From Emiliania huxleyi CCMP1516 (taxonomy: Eukaryota > Haptophyta > Isochrysidales > Noelaerhabdaceae): 64,000 nt of DNA. The position numbers and the translations under genes are program-made. The DNA is taken from NCBI RefSeq assembly GCF_000372725.1, contig NW_005200861.1, forward strand, positions 62,084-126,083, given 5' to 3'. The notes beneath the pieces are model-generated. The model was not told the origin of the DNA, ran no database searches, and saw nothing but the letters and a program-made list of their open reading frames with translations. Positions 53,297 to 64,000 of the stretch are shown here, piece after piece (within the stretch, counting starts at the first letter, position 1; each line of letters opens with the position of its first letter).

Positions 53297-54001
53297 ATGG
53301 GCGGCCCGACCCAAGTCGACTACGAGCTCATCCGCATCATCACCGAGTCGACCGACGGGGCGGACTGCCTCTTCAACTTCTGCACCTCCGTTGGCTGGGG
53401 CGTCATGCACGAGCGTCTCAAGCGGCTTGAGGACGACCTCAACGCCGTCTGCCTCTGGAAGGACGATGGCGTCAGCTGCCGGCCCCTCGGGCTCTGCAGC
53501 ATCTTCACGCGCTCAGCCGAACGGTGCATCGCGCTCCAGGAGCGCGACTGGGCGGAGCAGTTCTGCACCACGCAGCTGCCTCAGGTTGCCAAGGCCAGGG
53601 CGGAGGCACTCGAGGACGCCACCGTCACCACCGCCACCGCAGAAGCCGCGTACACTTCGAGGTGCATCACGCACGGACACGGCTCGGCCGAGGCGACGGC
53701 CGCTCTCGCCGTAAACGTGGCTGCCGACGCCTTCTGCACAATGACATTCGTCTGGGCAACCTTGTGGCTCAACCCGTCGAACCAGGCCTATTTTCAACTC
53801 TTTTTGCACAAGCCGCTGGCGATTATGCTTATATGGCCGCTCGGCGTGCCAGCAATCATTGCAGTGCCAGTGCCTGCAACCATGCCATGGCTCGCAGTTC
53901 GGCTCGGCCTGCTTCTCGCGGTGGTCGTTCTCTGTGTTGCTGTCGCGTGGGCCCGCGTGTGGAACTCACGGCGGCGGGCCGGGCCAATACTTGGTCGCTA
54001 A
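53297..54001 (+). CDS. Hypothetical membrane protein
   Basis: Single exon, 234 residues, with an ATG at 53297. The N-terminal 140 residues are soluble and Cys-containing (LFNFCTSVGWGVMHERLKRLEDDLNAV). Hydrophobic segments follow: FCTMTFVWATLW, LAIMLIWPLGVPAIIAVPVPA and LGLLLAVVVLCVAVAWARVW, so two to three membrane spans near the C-terminus. No family recognised. Confidence 0.55.
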   Translation: MGGPTQVDYELIRIITESTDGADCLFNFCTSVGWGVMHERLKRLEDDLNAVCLWKDDGVSCRPLGLCSIFTRSAERCIALQERDWAEQFCTTQLPQVAKARAEALEDATVTTATAEAAYTSRCITHGHGSAEATAALAVNVAADAFCTMTFVWATLWLNPSNQAYFQLFLHKPLAIMLIWPLGVPAIIAVPVPATMPWLAVRLGLLLAVVVLCVAVAWARVWNSRRRAGPILGR

Positions 54002-54270
54002 CGGCAGACGGGTCGCTGGACAGTTCCTGTCGCCAGCACCTGTCGGCCAATAACCTCAACCAACGGCCTGTCTGGTATAGCCCCAGCCGACTCCGCGTGA
54101 ACTCTCGAGGGATCTCGAGTTGCTCCCTGCTGCTCGGTGTACGAACTCTGTTCACACCGAGTAGCTGGGAGTGGCGCGGCCCCCGGGGGGGGCTATAGCA
54201 GACGAACCAACGGCGGCTCAGCAAGGCTTGCCCGGCAGCCCCCATTTCTGGCAGCGCTCGCTGGCCACGT

Positions 54271-56044
54271 ATGTACCCAAATTCAAGCGTCTGTCCACCC
54301 TCCGCTCCTCCCGGCGCGCCTCCCTCCTCCACGTTCGACGACCTACCGCCTCCCCTCGTCGACGCTCTCGCTGTGCTCGTCGCCTTGTTTGGCGTCCTGC
54401 TCGCGTTTTGCGGTATGTGGGACACATCTCTCGTCCTACGCCGCTGACATACGCCTCACTCTGCGCGTGTCCCCTCCCATACCAGGTCAACGCTTCTACC
54501 AGACCGCCCTCGCCCTCTCCGCCGGCGTTTGTGCGGGCGGCGCGACGTGGTACCAGCTCGATGCCACTCTCGTCGCGTCCGGCTCCCTGTCCCCGATGGC
54601 GGGCGTGGGCGTCGCGGCGGGCGTGGGCATCGTGGCCCTCGCCGCCGTGGCCGCCTGCTCCCTCCTCGGCTTCGTCTTTGCCTCCGCAAGCGCCGGCTCC
54701 ACCACCGTCGCAATCGCGCTGCACGTCGCGTCGCCTTCCCCTCCTGAGCCGGTCATCCTCACCGCCGTGGCGGGCCTCCTCGCGGCGGCGCTCGCCCTGC
54801 TCGTGCGCGCCTGCAGCCGGCAGGATGGGGAGGAGCCGAGCTCGCTCCTCGGCTGCTGCCGCCTCTCGAAATCGAGAGGCGATCGCCGCCGCCCCGCCCT
54901 GCCCCGCCGCCCCTCACCACTACACACGCTGCGCGCGGAGAGATGTGTTTCACCTCGTCTTGTGCCTCAGGCCGACTCGCCCGCCTCGTCGAGGCGTGCG
55001 CGGCTGGCATGAATTAGTCAGGCTATACAGGACAATAGACGTGTGCCACATCGGCCACAGGCGTCGGCCTGCGCTCTGCTGGGAGGCGCTTGCGTCGCCT
55101 TTGCCGCCAGCCACTTCCTCCACGCACCCCTCTCTCGCCAAAGAGGCATCCTTCCTCCGCTGTCCACGCTGTTGGATCGCGGACATCTACTTGCTATAGG
55201 CGCCCCTCTCGCCGGAGACAGCCTTCGCGCCTCCAAACAACTCCACCGGCTGCAGCAGCGACAGCGGCGAGTGCGTCCCGCCGGCCATCGCCGGGCTCGC
55301 CGTCGCCGCCGCCGGCCTCGCCGTGCAGGCGGCCGAGTCGATGAAGTCGTCACTTAGTTGGGGTGGCTTCTACGAGTTGAGTAAGGCTGCCCGCTGCTAC
55401 GCGCACAGGCGGGCTGCATCTGCTGCCGCCGGTGGGGGGGAGGCCGCGCCTCGAGCCCTGCCTCGGCTGCTGGCGGCGGAGCCTCCGAGTCTTTGCTCCC
55501 CGCTAACGGCCTCGCCGCCGCTGCTGCGCCGCTGCCCGGCGGCGCAACGCCTGCCGGCCCGCGGGGGCGGTCGAGCCGAGGGGGTGCGGGCCCTCCCCTA
55601 GCTCGAGGTCGCTCTCCTTCGTCAAATGGTTGGTTGATTCCGTTCGTCCGTCGTTGGTCAGGCGGGCTCTCCTTCCTCGAGATCCTCTCCTCCCCCTTCA
55701 AAGGGGCGCCGCGGCCGGCGGAGAGCGGCGGGGTCCTCCCTCTCTCCCCCGCCGCTCTCCGCGACGGCGCCTCCTCTGCCTCCCTCTCCGCCCCCCTCTC
55801 CCCGGAAGTGGCGCCGCCGCCGCTGGGGACCCGACTCCCAGGGAGTCTGGGGACCCCTCCTCTCGTAGTGGGTGCCCGCCCCTCGCCCGCTCCCCGCTCG
55901 ACGACGTCCAGGCCCACGTCCAGGCCCACGTCCAGGGCCTCCTACTCCAGTTCCTACTCTGCGCTGGCGAGCCGGCTCCGGCAAAAGTACTTTGGCGACC
56001 GCGAAGAAGGGCAACCGGGCCGGCGGCAACACGACACTGGTTAG
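54271..56044 (+). CDS. Multi-span membrane protein (TMEM198/DUF4203-like)
   Basis: Exon 1 is 54271-54412 (MYPNSSVCPPSAPPG..., then VDALAVLVALFGVLLAFCG). Exon 2 starts at 54486 and has FYQTALALSAGVCAGGATW, VGVAAGVGIVALAAVAACSLLGFVFA and VILTAVAGLLAAALALLVRAC. A later exon near 55060-55130 (ALLGGACVAFAASHFLH) joins the one at 55200 (APLSPETAFAPP, IAGLAVAAAGLAVQAAE); the intron between starts with a copy of the second exon (GCACCCCTCTCTCGCC versus GCGCCCCTCTCGCC). A tail exon (SRLRQKYFGDREEG) may end at 56044. Pattern and glycine content resemble TMEM198; the middle and 3' exons are uncertain. Confidence 0.5.
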
Positions 56045-56663
56045 TTCATGAAACCAATCGTGAGTTGATTAGATTAGGCCCGGCCGCGGCAACACGTCCG
56101 ACCCGGGGCTGCCGCCGCCGTCGGTGCACTCAGCGTTCTCGCCAGACTTGTCGACGTGAAGCCGGCGCGCGAGACGTCGCATGTGAGCTCATTAGAATAA
56201 GGGCCCCTCGCGGGGCGGACGATGTCGCGAGAGTGCGAGTAGAGCAGTAGATGCCACAGAGCGCGGCGCCGGTCTTGCGCGGGTACAAGAACTCGTGAGC
56301 AGCCACAGTGGCTCCGACCAGCTCTCATTCCATGTCTCGCGAGAGAGGACAATAGCCCCTTGTCCTTTTCACCACTCGCGAGTGTGGAGAGGCGCGAGCG
56401 GCGCGCGCCGTGTGTTGGGACTTGGGTGTATGGCAGACGGATGTGCACACAGTGGGGCGCGAGAGCCGCATGTGGAGAGGCAGCCCCCGCGAGAGCCCGA
56501 GAGAGCCCCGAGAGTGTGTGCAGTGTGGAGAGAGCCGAGTGAGTGTGGAGAGAGAGACGGCGCAAGCCGCAACCATATTTTGTCATTTGCCGTGTCTGCT
56601 CCTTTTTACTCACCCACACATGCACATACACATGTAACTTGTGCATGTTGCATCGAGCAGAAC

Positions 56664-57821
56664 TTACCAGTTACCTCCCTCCGACCTGGACCCCACGTTG
56701 GGCTCCTCCAACGCGACGACCTCGAGCAGCACGTCAGAGTAGTACCGCGGATCGGAGAAGGTGCGCGGGTCCGGGCGGCCCACCCGGTTGTCGAGGAAGT
56801 ACTCCTCCAGGCGCGCGGCCACGCCTCGCCGCCTCAAAAAGGCGGAGAGTGGCGCCGTGAGCAGCTGACCCGGGTACAGGCCGGCGCCGCGGCCCGTGGC
56901 GGCGGTGCGGTCCTGCGCGAGCTGCGAGCCGCCCACCAGCGCGGAGCCGCTGACGACGTACTGCCAGCCGGTGGAGCCTCCGTCCTGCCAGTCGCCCTCG
57001 TCGAAGAGGTCCGAGCCCGAGCCGAGGGTCGTCTGCAGCGAGTAGCGCGAGAAGAGGCCCTTGGCTCGCATCGCATCCAGCAGCCTGCCGCAGCCGTCCA
57101 CCGCCGACTGCAGCGACTGCCCCGACCGCGGCACGCCCGGCCGAGGCGACTCCGGCAGAGGCACGTCGCGCAGAGGCCCGTCGAGCATCGCGTCGCCCAT
57201 CGCCTGGTAAAAGCACCGCTGCAGCCTCCTCCGCTCCTCCGGCTCGCGCTCGTCCGAGAGCGCGGCGGTCAGCACGCGCCACCGCGCGTACGCCTCGAAG
57301 CCAAACAGCGTCGAGTTGGAGAAGTCGCCGGCCGAGGCGGCGGCGATCAGCGACGGAGCGAACCCACGCACGGCGGTCCCGGGCGGTGGCTCTCCCGCCC
57401 TGCTCAGGGCGCCGTAGAAGGGCTCGTTCTGCAGCGGTGTCGGCGCTGCCCCGTCCTTGTACAGCAGGACCGCGTCTTGCCTTGCGTTCGGGACCTGAGC
57501 CTGGAGCGCGGCGCTCGTGCTCCCGCCGCACCTCGCTGCAACCTCGAGCGGCAAGTCGAGCATCACCCTCGCGAAATCGCGGTCAATCAGCGGCGGCGGG
57601 ACGGTCGCCTGCGGGAGGGCGCGCGGACGCTGCCACGCCGGCACGACCTCGCCAGCCACCTGCTGCCACACAGAGTCGGCCTGGTCGGCAATCTGGGCGC
57701 CACGAACCACCGCTCGGCGAACCACGCTCGACAGGTCGGCGTCCGACGCAGCTGGACGCGGCACGGCGCCAACGCCGAGCGCCAGGAGCCGGAGGGCGGC
57801 CTGCCGATCGAGGAGCTGCAT
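56664..57821 (-). CDS. Conserved-looking hypothetical protein, possibly plastid
   Basis: Single exon, 385 residues from the Met at 57821. It starts MQLLDRQAALRLLALGVGAV, with Ala/Arg/Leu-rich sequence that could be part of a targeting peptide. The rest is well-behaved soluble sequence: LPLEVAARCGGS, FNSTLFGFEAYARWR, GLYPGQLLTAPLSAFL, RTFSDPRYYSDVLLEVVALEEPN. I do not recognise the family. Its 5' end is close to the inverted copy of a dispersed repeat at 57972-58046. Confidence 0.6.
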   Translation of the reverse strand: MQLLDRQAALRLLALGVGAVPRPAASDADLSSVVRRAVVRGAQIADQADSVWQQVAGEVVPAWQRPRALPQATVPPPLIDRDFARVMLDLPLEVAARCGGSTSAALQAQVPNARQDAVLLYKDGAAPTPLQNEPFYGALSRAGEPPPGTAVRGFAPSLIAAASAGDFSNSTLFGFEAYARWRVLTAALSDEREPEERRRLQRCFYQAMGDAMLDGPLRDVPLPESPRPGVPRSGQSLQSAVDGCGRLLDAMRAKGLFSRYSLQTTLGSGSDLFDEGDWQDGGSTGWQYVVSGSALVGGSQLAQDRTAATGRGAGLYPGQLLTAPLSAFLRRRGVAARLEEYFLDNRVGRPDPRTFSDPRYYSDVLLEVVALEEPNVGSRSEGGNW

Positions 57822-57971
57822 CGAGGCGATTGACGAGGCGAGGCGCAGAGCGACGAGGCGATCGGCGAGCAGCGAGAGGCGATCCGCGAGAGCACCGAGA
57901 GGCGAGCAGCGGTGAGCGCCTGGCGAGAGAGGCCCCGCCCAGGGTGCCCTCTCCGAGGACCCACGCACGCT

Positions 57972-58135
57972 CTTTCGAGAGGACTGTCGCCGGGGCTCTG
58001 CTCCAAGAGACCTCGAGAGAGCGTGCGTGTGCCTCTACTCGCCAGGGTGAGCGCGAACTTGCAGACGGGTGAGAAGAAAAGCAGAGCCCGTGAGCCGTGT
58101 TTTTTACTTTCTTTCTTTCTCTTTCTTTCCCTCAG
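57972..58135. repeat. Inverted copy of the 11969-12038 repeat with poly-pyrimidine tail
   Basis: 57972-58046 is the reverse complement of 11969-12038 with few differences. It is followed by TTTTTTACTTTCTTTCTTTC at 58099-58118. The element lies between two minus-strand genes. Confidence 0.8.
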
Positions 58136-58145
58136 GTGTGGAATC

Positions 58146-59045
58146 TCACGGCCCCGCGTACGGCGGGCTGCCCGGCGAGCGGTAGCGGTCGAGAGGCGAC
58201 CGCTTTGCATCCGAGCCGTAATATCGGCCGTTCCCCTCGAGCTCCTCGGAGAAGAGGAGGTGCAGGGCCGACACGGTGCCCTCGTCCGGCGTCTTGGCGC
58301 CTGCAAGCTTGGTCGCGAGGAAGCGGACCGCGGCGTTGGGGAGGGGCACCCACCAGGGCAAAAAGCTGCCCATGATGTCGGTTGCGACCATGCCGGGCGA
58401 GCACGCATTCACCTTCAGCTCTGGGCGCTCGCGGGCGAGAGCCATCGCGTACGCGTTTAGCAGCGCCTTGCTCAGGCCGTACGCTCCCATCGCAGCGCCA
58501 ATGCCGTGCGCCTCGAGGTCCGGATTCGCCTCCACCGCCTCGAGGAGGCCGCTGATCTCGCGCCAGGAGACACTCGCGTTGGTGAAGAAGGCAGCCATGT
58601 CGGGCGAGGAGCGCGAGACGCAACCGGAAGCGGCGCCCGACGAAATCTGCACGACGCGACCTTCGAGCGGGTCGAGCAGCGGCCCAAACGCGTCGTCCAC
58701 CCGCTTTGGCCCACGCACGTTTACGTTCAGAATCTCGGCCACCGTCCCTGAAGCGATGCCAGCGTTGTTGACGATGGCGTAGAGCGCCGGATTACCGCAG
58801 GATCCCTCCAGCGTTGCTGCAGCAGCACGAACGCTGCCGTCGGAGGAGGTGTCGATCTCGAGCACCGTGAGCCGCGCTTTCCAGTCCGGCCGCTCGGTGA
58901 TGAGTGCCGCGACTGCATCCTCGCCGCGCGAGGCGCTTCGACAAGCCAGGACGACATGCGTGTCGCCATGGTCGGAGAGGCAGCGGTGGACGATGGCGAG
59001 GCCAATGCCTCGGTTCCCGCCCGTGACGAGTACGCGGCGGACCAT
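58146..59045 (-). CDS. Short-chain dehydrogenase/reductase (carbonyl-reductase-like)
   Basis: Single exon, 299 residues from the Met at 59045. It has the full classical SDR set: VLVTGGNRGIGLAI (TGxxxGIG), NNAG, the active-site Ser in VQISSG, and YGLSKALLNAYA (YxxxK), then NACSPGMVATDI. The insert between Ser and Tyr and the end FSEELEGNGRYYG resemble carbonyl reductase/CBR1-like enzymes that use NADPH. The substrate is unknown. The lack of introns contrasts with most neighbours. Confidence 0.88.
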   Translation of the reverse strand: MVRRVLVTGGNRGIGLAIVHRCLSDHGDTHVVLACRSASRGEDAVAALITERPDWKARLTVLEIDTSSDGSVRAAAATLEGSCGNPALYAIVNNAGIASGTVAEILNVNVRGPKRVDDAFGPLLDPLEGRVVQISSGAASGCVSRSSPDMAAFFTNASVSWREISGLLEAVEANPDLEAHGIGAAMGAYGLSKALLNAYAMALARERPELKVNACSPGMVATDIMGSFLPWWVPLPNAAVRFLATKLAGAKTPDEGTVSALHLLFSEELEGNGRYYGSDAKRSPLDRYRSPGSPPYAGP

Positions 59046-60200
59046 GTGCGTGGAGGCGGCCCCCTCGGGCCTTGCGTCTCGGTCCCTCTGATCGCCTCGC
59101 GCGCGCCGCAAAGGAGGCGGCGAGTTCGCTCTTTTGTGCGAAAAAGAATTTTGCGGCAAGAGCGCTCTTTCTTTTTTACGTTTGCGCTCCAAGCCGAGTA
59201 CGAGTCATGACCCGCGACGCTGATCACGAGAGGACTTAGGTTAGGTAGGAAGGTGAAGAACAGCCAGGCTCGGACTGGACACCAACGCGGTATGGGTGGA
59301 CGCGGGACAGATGATGACGACACGCACAAGCGACACACAGACACAAACAGGCTCACAAGACACACAGCCAGCTGGCTGCCACACACCCTGAGTTGGCATA
59401 CACACATAACTCAGGGCCACATCCTCCCTGTCGCCCCCCCCCAGCACACACGGTGCCAAGGACACAAACAAGGGCACAACAACACAACAGACGACAGGAA
59501 GTAACATGTGAGACTAGAGCAGGCTTGCTCCGTCTCTAGCAATCTCGCCGGCCGCAAGGCATGGACGAGACCGTGTGTGGGTGGAGTGTTCTGGTCTTGT
59601 GAGGTGTCTATGGACGCTCCCTCACAGGCTAGCGGCCTACTGCTAGCCCTAACTCGCACTCACGGGCGGTGTCAGTTCATTATATGAGTGTATGCGAGCA
59701 GAGGCGCGTGTGCTGATTCTAGATCGCACGCCGTGGCATATGACATGGGAGGCGTGCGACCGCAGCGCGCCCGTCCTAAGGTCGACGGGGCGCGCGTGTC
59801 AGCGAGAGCGTTGCGGGCGGAGCCATACCCGACTTTGTCGAGGACGAGGGCCCCGTGCCACGGTTGCCAGCCGTGCCTTCGCGGGAGCCGCCCCTCGAGC
59901 CGCGTCCCGTCGCCACTGTCCCTGAGTGCGTCCCGCCTTGCCCTTGGCGGCACACACTCGACGAGGACAGTCCGGCCGACGGGAACGTGTCGCGCGCCGG
60001 CGACGATTGCGGCGTGGTGGGTCTGGGTGTGTGTACGAAGCGACGATGGCACGACCACCGCCCTGCATCGCAGACCGGGCAAGGAGGGGCCTTCTCGTGT
60101 TCCGCGGGGAACAGGAGGTCTCCCCCCCTCCCCCGGCCTGAGCAGCGACGGGTGGAAGGCAGCCCCTTCGAGGTTGGCACGACTGTTATTCAGTGTGAGT

Positions 60201-60267
<67 letters not shown>

Positions 60268-60354
60268 TTATTCACACATTCACACCTCGGTCCTTGCACA
60301 GGATATCACGCCATGGGGGGGACGAGCTGTACGGTATTCCGTCGGCAGCAACAC
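59046..60354. other. Divergent intergenic region with CA microsatellite
   Basis: About 1.3 kb between the SDR (-) and phosphatase (+) genes. 59300-59480 is CACA-rich. 60201-60266 is a long (CA)n run. A GC-rich middle (59790-60170) keeps open frames on both strands but shows no recognisable protein. Confidence 0.6.
60201..60266. repeat. (CA)n dinucleotide repeat
   Basis: More than 30 uninterrupted CA units, about 90 bases upstream of the phosphatase start. Confidence 0.95.
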
Positions 60355-63300
60355 ATGTCTCTCGCCATCGTGTTGCCGCTCCTCGCAGGAGGCCAGTTGC
60401 CCGACGACTCCCTCACCCTCCCCGACGACTCCCTCACCCTCCTCGCCGTCGGCGACTGGGGTGGCACGAGCAACGACGAGCCGACGAACGCATGGCGGTT
60501 GCTGGCGCGATGCAGGCCGTTGCTGCAACAAAGCGGCCACACGCGGTACTCATGATGGGCGACAATTTTTACCGCCACGGCCTGAACTGTGCTGACGATG
60601 CCGGCGCGGATTTTGGATATGGCGAGGCGGCTGACGCGCACTACGACGTGGTCGTCGTCGCGTTCAGCGTTGCGCTTCCGAGGGCAATCAGGCGTGGCAT
60701 GTCGGGAGATGCCGCCTTTGAGCGTACCCTCGCGGAGGCGGTTGCTGTCGACACGACCGCAGCTGGCGAGGCGGCGTCTCCGTCGAACGTGCGAGACATG
60801 CGGCTGGGCGCGTGGCAGCAGGGCGGAGAGCCGGCGGGTCGAGCTCAGCTTGGTCCGCTTTCACCGCGACCCTGAGCAGCGGCGCCCCGCCTCGCTCCTC
60901 GCGGCGCTGAATCGCGCGCTGGAGGCGGGTGTCGCCGGCGGGCAAGGAGCGCTCGGCTCCGCCTTTGACGCCAGGTTTGGCGGGAGCGGCTCGTGGCGCA
61001 TGAGCGGCGTCACGGCGCGGGTTGGCCGGCTGGAGGATCGGCCGTGCAACCAGAAGCACTCTCCGCGCTTCAACGCCACCTTCGAGGAGGTATATCGCGG
61101 CCCGGGCCTCGACGGGGCGCGGCGGAGCCCAGCCTGGAGGCCCACTCACCATTCACGACGCACCTCAGAGCGCGTCGCGGGGTCTCAGGTGCCCTTCTAC
61201 GTGAATGCTGGCAACCACGACTACTATGGCTTCGTGCGGGCGCAAGTCGACTACTCGAACGACCCGCCCGCCGGCGCGTCGGGGCGGTGGAGGCGCCCGG
61301 CGGGGCCCATAGCACGACCTACGTGCATGGAGAAGTTCTCCTCACTCTCCCCCCTCTTTTTTAGGTACCCCGTCACGGACGCACGCCCCTCGCACGTCGA
61401 CGGGTCGCTGTCGACGGCTCTGCTGCACCACTCTCGTAGCCTCCTCTCGGAGTCTTCTCTGAGCCTCCCCGTAGGTCGGTCGAGGCTCCGTGGTACACCT
61501 TCAGCCTGCGGCGGGAGAGGGACGGCCTCTCGGTGCTGGTGGTGATGGCCGACGCAGTCAAGTGGGCAGGCCTGTTCTCGCCCGATAGCAGTCGAGTGGT
61601 GCGCCCCACCTCACCCGCAGGAGGTTGAGTGTCCTCACGCTGCCTTTGGGGGCAGGCCTGTGCACGCCCTACCGGGGCAGCCTCTCGAGGTGGGGGAAGC
61701 AGACGCCGGTGAGCCGCATTCCCTCCGGTTTGCATTGGTGTTACTAGTTAATCTGACCACGCTCTGTCACCGTACCTCAGGTGAGCTGCATCCCTCCCGG
61801 CGAGCCGTGCGACAGCGACTGGACGGTGGCGGCGGACGGCACTTTCCACGTCTGCAGCTGCCTCCTCGGGGCGGACGGCGACCTTCACCTGCACCTGCGC
61901 CGCTCGGGGCATCTCGGAGCCGCCTCTCGGAGCCCGCTCGGAACCTTCCCTTAGGCGACTACTTTGACCTGCCGTGCTCGGGCCAGCGCACGAGGCGTCG
62001 AGGGACGGGTGTGAGACGTTTCTTTACACGCACGAGCCGTGAACAGGCCGCGCGGAGCACGAGAAGGAGAGCGCGAGGGCGCACGAGGAGTGGCTGCTCC
62101 GCACGCTCGCCGGTGCAGCGCACGACTGGGTCATCGTCTCGGGCCACTACCCGGTGCGCCTCCGAGACGCCCGCGAGACACACGCACACTCTCACGCCAG
62201 TGCGCGGCCTTGGCGAGTCTTGCCCACGACTCGCCTCGCTTGCAGATCTGGTCGGTCGCCGAGCACGGCCCCACGCCCGAGTTGGTGGAGGAGCTGCGGC
62301 CGTACCTCTTCCAGCACGGCGTGGCGCTCTACCTCAACGGGCACGACCACAACGCGCGCCCGCCGCTCTGTCGAGCCTCAGCTGTGGCGGCGAGATCCGC
62401 CGAGATCGACCTCAGATTGGCGCGAGATTAGGTGCGGCGCAGCCCGTCGACAAAAGACGGTGTGAGCGGCGTCCTTCACCGCTCCAGCTGTGAACTACAG
62501 GCGCAGCACATCGTTGAGCCGCGAGCCATCGCGCACCTCGACAAGAGGGGCACCGATTACGCCCCGCCCGCAGACGCACTGCGGTCCAACAAGGCGGCCG
62601 TTAGAGATGACCTCTCCCCCCTACCCACACACACCCGTACCTGACCCGCGCTCTCGAGATGTGTGTATGCACATGCATGTGTGCATCGGCTGCAACTACG
62701 CTACATGAGGGCCCTGGTCATCACACTCATACAGGCGGAGGACTTCGTCGGCCCGTTCACTGCCGAGTCGATGCACTACGTCACGGTGGGCGCGGGGTCG
62801 CCCATCGACCACGACCACCACCACTCCCTCTCCGCATCGGCCCGTCTCCGCCTCCGCGCGGGAGGCCCGACCAGAGAGCTGCCTCGAGCGCGGCGCGTGA
62901 GGCTGCGTGTAGGAATGCTGCTCTTCGGAGGCAGACATAGACTCCGTTGCTCCCACGTTGCAAGTGATGGTCGATGGTTCCCCGCTCTAGGTCCCATTCT
63001 TCGACGCGGAGGGCTCCTTCGCGCGGGTCGACGTCGTGGACAAGCACACCGCGGTCCGCACGTGCCGGGGAGGGAGGCCGCGGCGTGGCTGCCTTGAGCG
63101 TGACGCGAGACTGCTCGTCGCTAGGTTGTGCGGATCCTCGGGTATGGAGGCGCCGAGCTGCACCGCTTCGAGATCGACAACCCGCGCCGCAAGAGCGAGC
63201 CGGGCGGCGGCGGCGGCGGCGGCGCGCGCGAGGCGACGGTTGGGGCGTCAGCGACGGACGCGACATTGCTGTACGGTTCGCTCGCGCTCAACGCAGCGCT

Positions 63301-63630
63301 GCTCCTCGCTTGCATCGCCGGCGGGGCGCACTGGCTGCTGCGGAGGAGGCACGCTCTCTCGTGCGCTCGAGCACACACGCAAACGCATTCTCACTGCTTC
63401 CCCACGCGGCCGCGCCGAGTCTTTGCTAGGACGTGGAGAATGCGGGAGACAGTCCCGCGCCCATGCTTGTGCATCTTAGGCGGGCGGCGAGGCCGATCAT
63501 GGTGGACCGCTCATCCTCTGGCAACAAGCCGGTGGAGGTCGACATCGTGGCGATGCCGCCTCGGGTGCTCGTGGAGGCGCGGGAGGCCGCGGCGGCGGCA
63601 CGCGGCGGCGGCGCGGCGAGCGCGGTGTAG
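60355..63630 (+). CDS. Purple (tartrate-resistant) acid phosphatase, membrane-anchored
   Basis: Starts with MSLAIVLPLLAGG, a signal peptide. Metal-binding blocks follow in TRAP order: LLAVGDWGG (60447), VLMMGDNFYRHGLN (60546), PFYVNAGNHDYYG (61192), VIVSGHYPV (62133) and WSVAEHGPT...ALYLNGHDHN (62250-62355), then MHYVTVGAGSP (62775), an FFDAEGSFARVDVV block (63000) and a late membrane span (LLYGSLALNAALLLACIAGGAHWLL, 63268). The last exon ends at 63630. Between the second and third blocks about 130 residues not found in animal TRAPs are inserted. The frame shifts at about 60480-60510 and again near 60840 without a plausible intron, so there may be sequence errors or true frameshifts. It releases phosphate from organic esters outside the cell; phosphate scavenging is inferred. 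Confidence 0.75.
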
Positions 63631-64000
63631 ACTCTCGAGCTCTCGACTGTGGTGGGCGTGATATTGGGTCCGGGGTTGTGCCCTGGCGGGCGCGGTGTAG
63701 AGCGAGCGCCAGCGGCTGTGGTGGGAGTGATCTTGGGTCCGGGGCTGCTTTGGCCGCTGTCTTTTTTTTAAGTACTTGTACGTTGTTTTTTGCAACCACA
63801 GGTTCTGCGTACGCCGCTGGCTGCAGGTTGCAAAGTCACGCCTTCGGGCCACGCCCATTATATCTCACCCGCTTTCTGTACACTTTCGCCACACGCCCGT
63901 CACCTCGCCCGCCCCGCGCACGCCCGCGCCTCCGTATGCGTGCTCACGCTCTGAGCAAGGCCGAGGGCCCAACAAAGTCACGCCTTCGGGCCACGCCCAT
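63631..64000. repeat. 3' flank with short direct repeats
   Basis: 63650-63695 and 63712-63755 are similar (GTGGTGGGCGTGATATTGGG type). 63831-63858 and 63973-64000 are identical 28-base copies containing TCACGCCTTCGGGCCACGCC; the second runs to the window edge, so the repeat may continue. Confidence 0.8.

Overview
This is high-GC nu­clear DNA from a microbial eukaryote, most likely a marine alga. A haptophyte of the Emiliania/Chrysochromulina kind is my best guess, from the base composition, the many short introns, GC-AG splice sites, minisatellite-filled introns, a plastid EXECUTER-type protein and hydroxyproline-rich wall-type proteins; no marker gene proves it. No rRNA, tRNA, CRISPR, phage or bacterial operon structure was seen. 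All gene models below come from reading frames, family motifs and splice-site phase. None has transcript support, and most multi-exon genes show no long open frame.

Layout. 1-1.4 kb is purine microsatellite; 1.4-2.1 kb holds a hairpin repeat and a hAT transposase C-terminal remnant. 3.0-9.2 kb carries an EXECUTER-like UVR protein (-), a glycosyltransferase-like protein (-), an F-box/LRR-like protein (+) and an S28 serine peptidase (-). 9.2-12.1 kb is a nest of dispersed repeats. 12.1-15.4 kb is a protein N-terminal methyltransferase running into an arylamine N-acetyltransferase, probably one fused gene (+). 15.5-23.3 kb has an Rpp38/L7Ae-like protein (-), a small + gene, a folate-receptor-like secreted protein (-), another repeat cluster, a glutaminyl-peptide cyclotransferase (+), a pherophorin-like proline-rich protein (-) and an acidic protein (-). 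23.9-29.0 kb is a membrane-anchored GH3 glycosidase (-). 29.1-37.2 kb has a NIPA-type magnesium transporter (-), a SAM methyltransferase (-), an AT-rich palindromic island, a two-RRM protein (+) and a PPIE-type RRM protein (-). 37.7-45.6 kb has an FG-GAP repeat protein (+), a small acidic protein (+) and a 13-exon SIR2-family protein (+). 46.2-52.6 kb has a small hypothetical gene (-), a chorein-TPR-ankyrin protein (-) and an NTF2-like protein (-). 53.3-63.6 kb has two membrane proteins (+), an unrecognised protein (-), a short-chain dehydrogenase (-) and a membrane-anchored purple acid phosphatase (+).

The genes do not form one pathway. Several encode secreted or surface proteins: the S28 peptidase, cyclotransferase, GH3 enzyme, acid phosphatase, FG-GAP protein, pherophorin-like protein and folate-receptor-like protein. 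That fits a cell with an active exterior.

The strongest signal is in the introns. In many genes the first 15-38 bases of an intron are a recognisable copy of the start of the following exon, so each intron lies between two direct repeats centred on AG|GT or AG|GC. The DNA between the repeats is a minisatellite, a short unique spacer or, in three cases, a telomere-like hexamer tract. In the introns I could phase, roughly half use a GC rather than GT donor. This looks like recent intron formation by local duplication or break repair, caught at several ages within one window.
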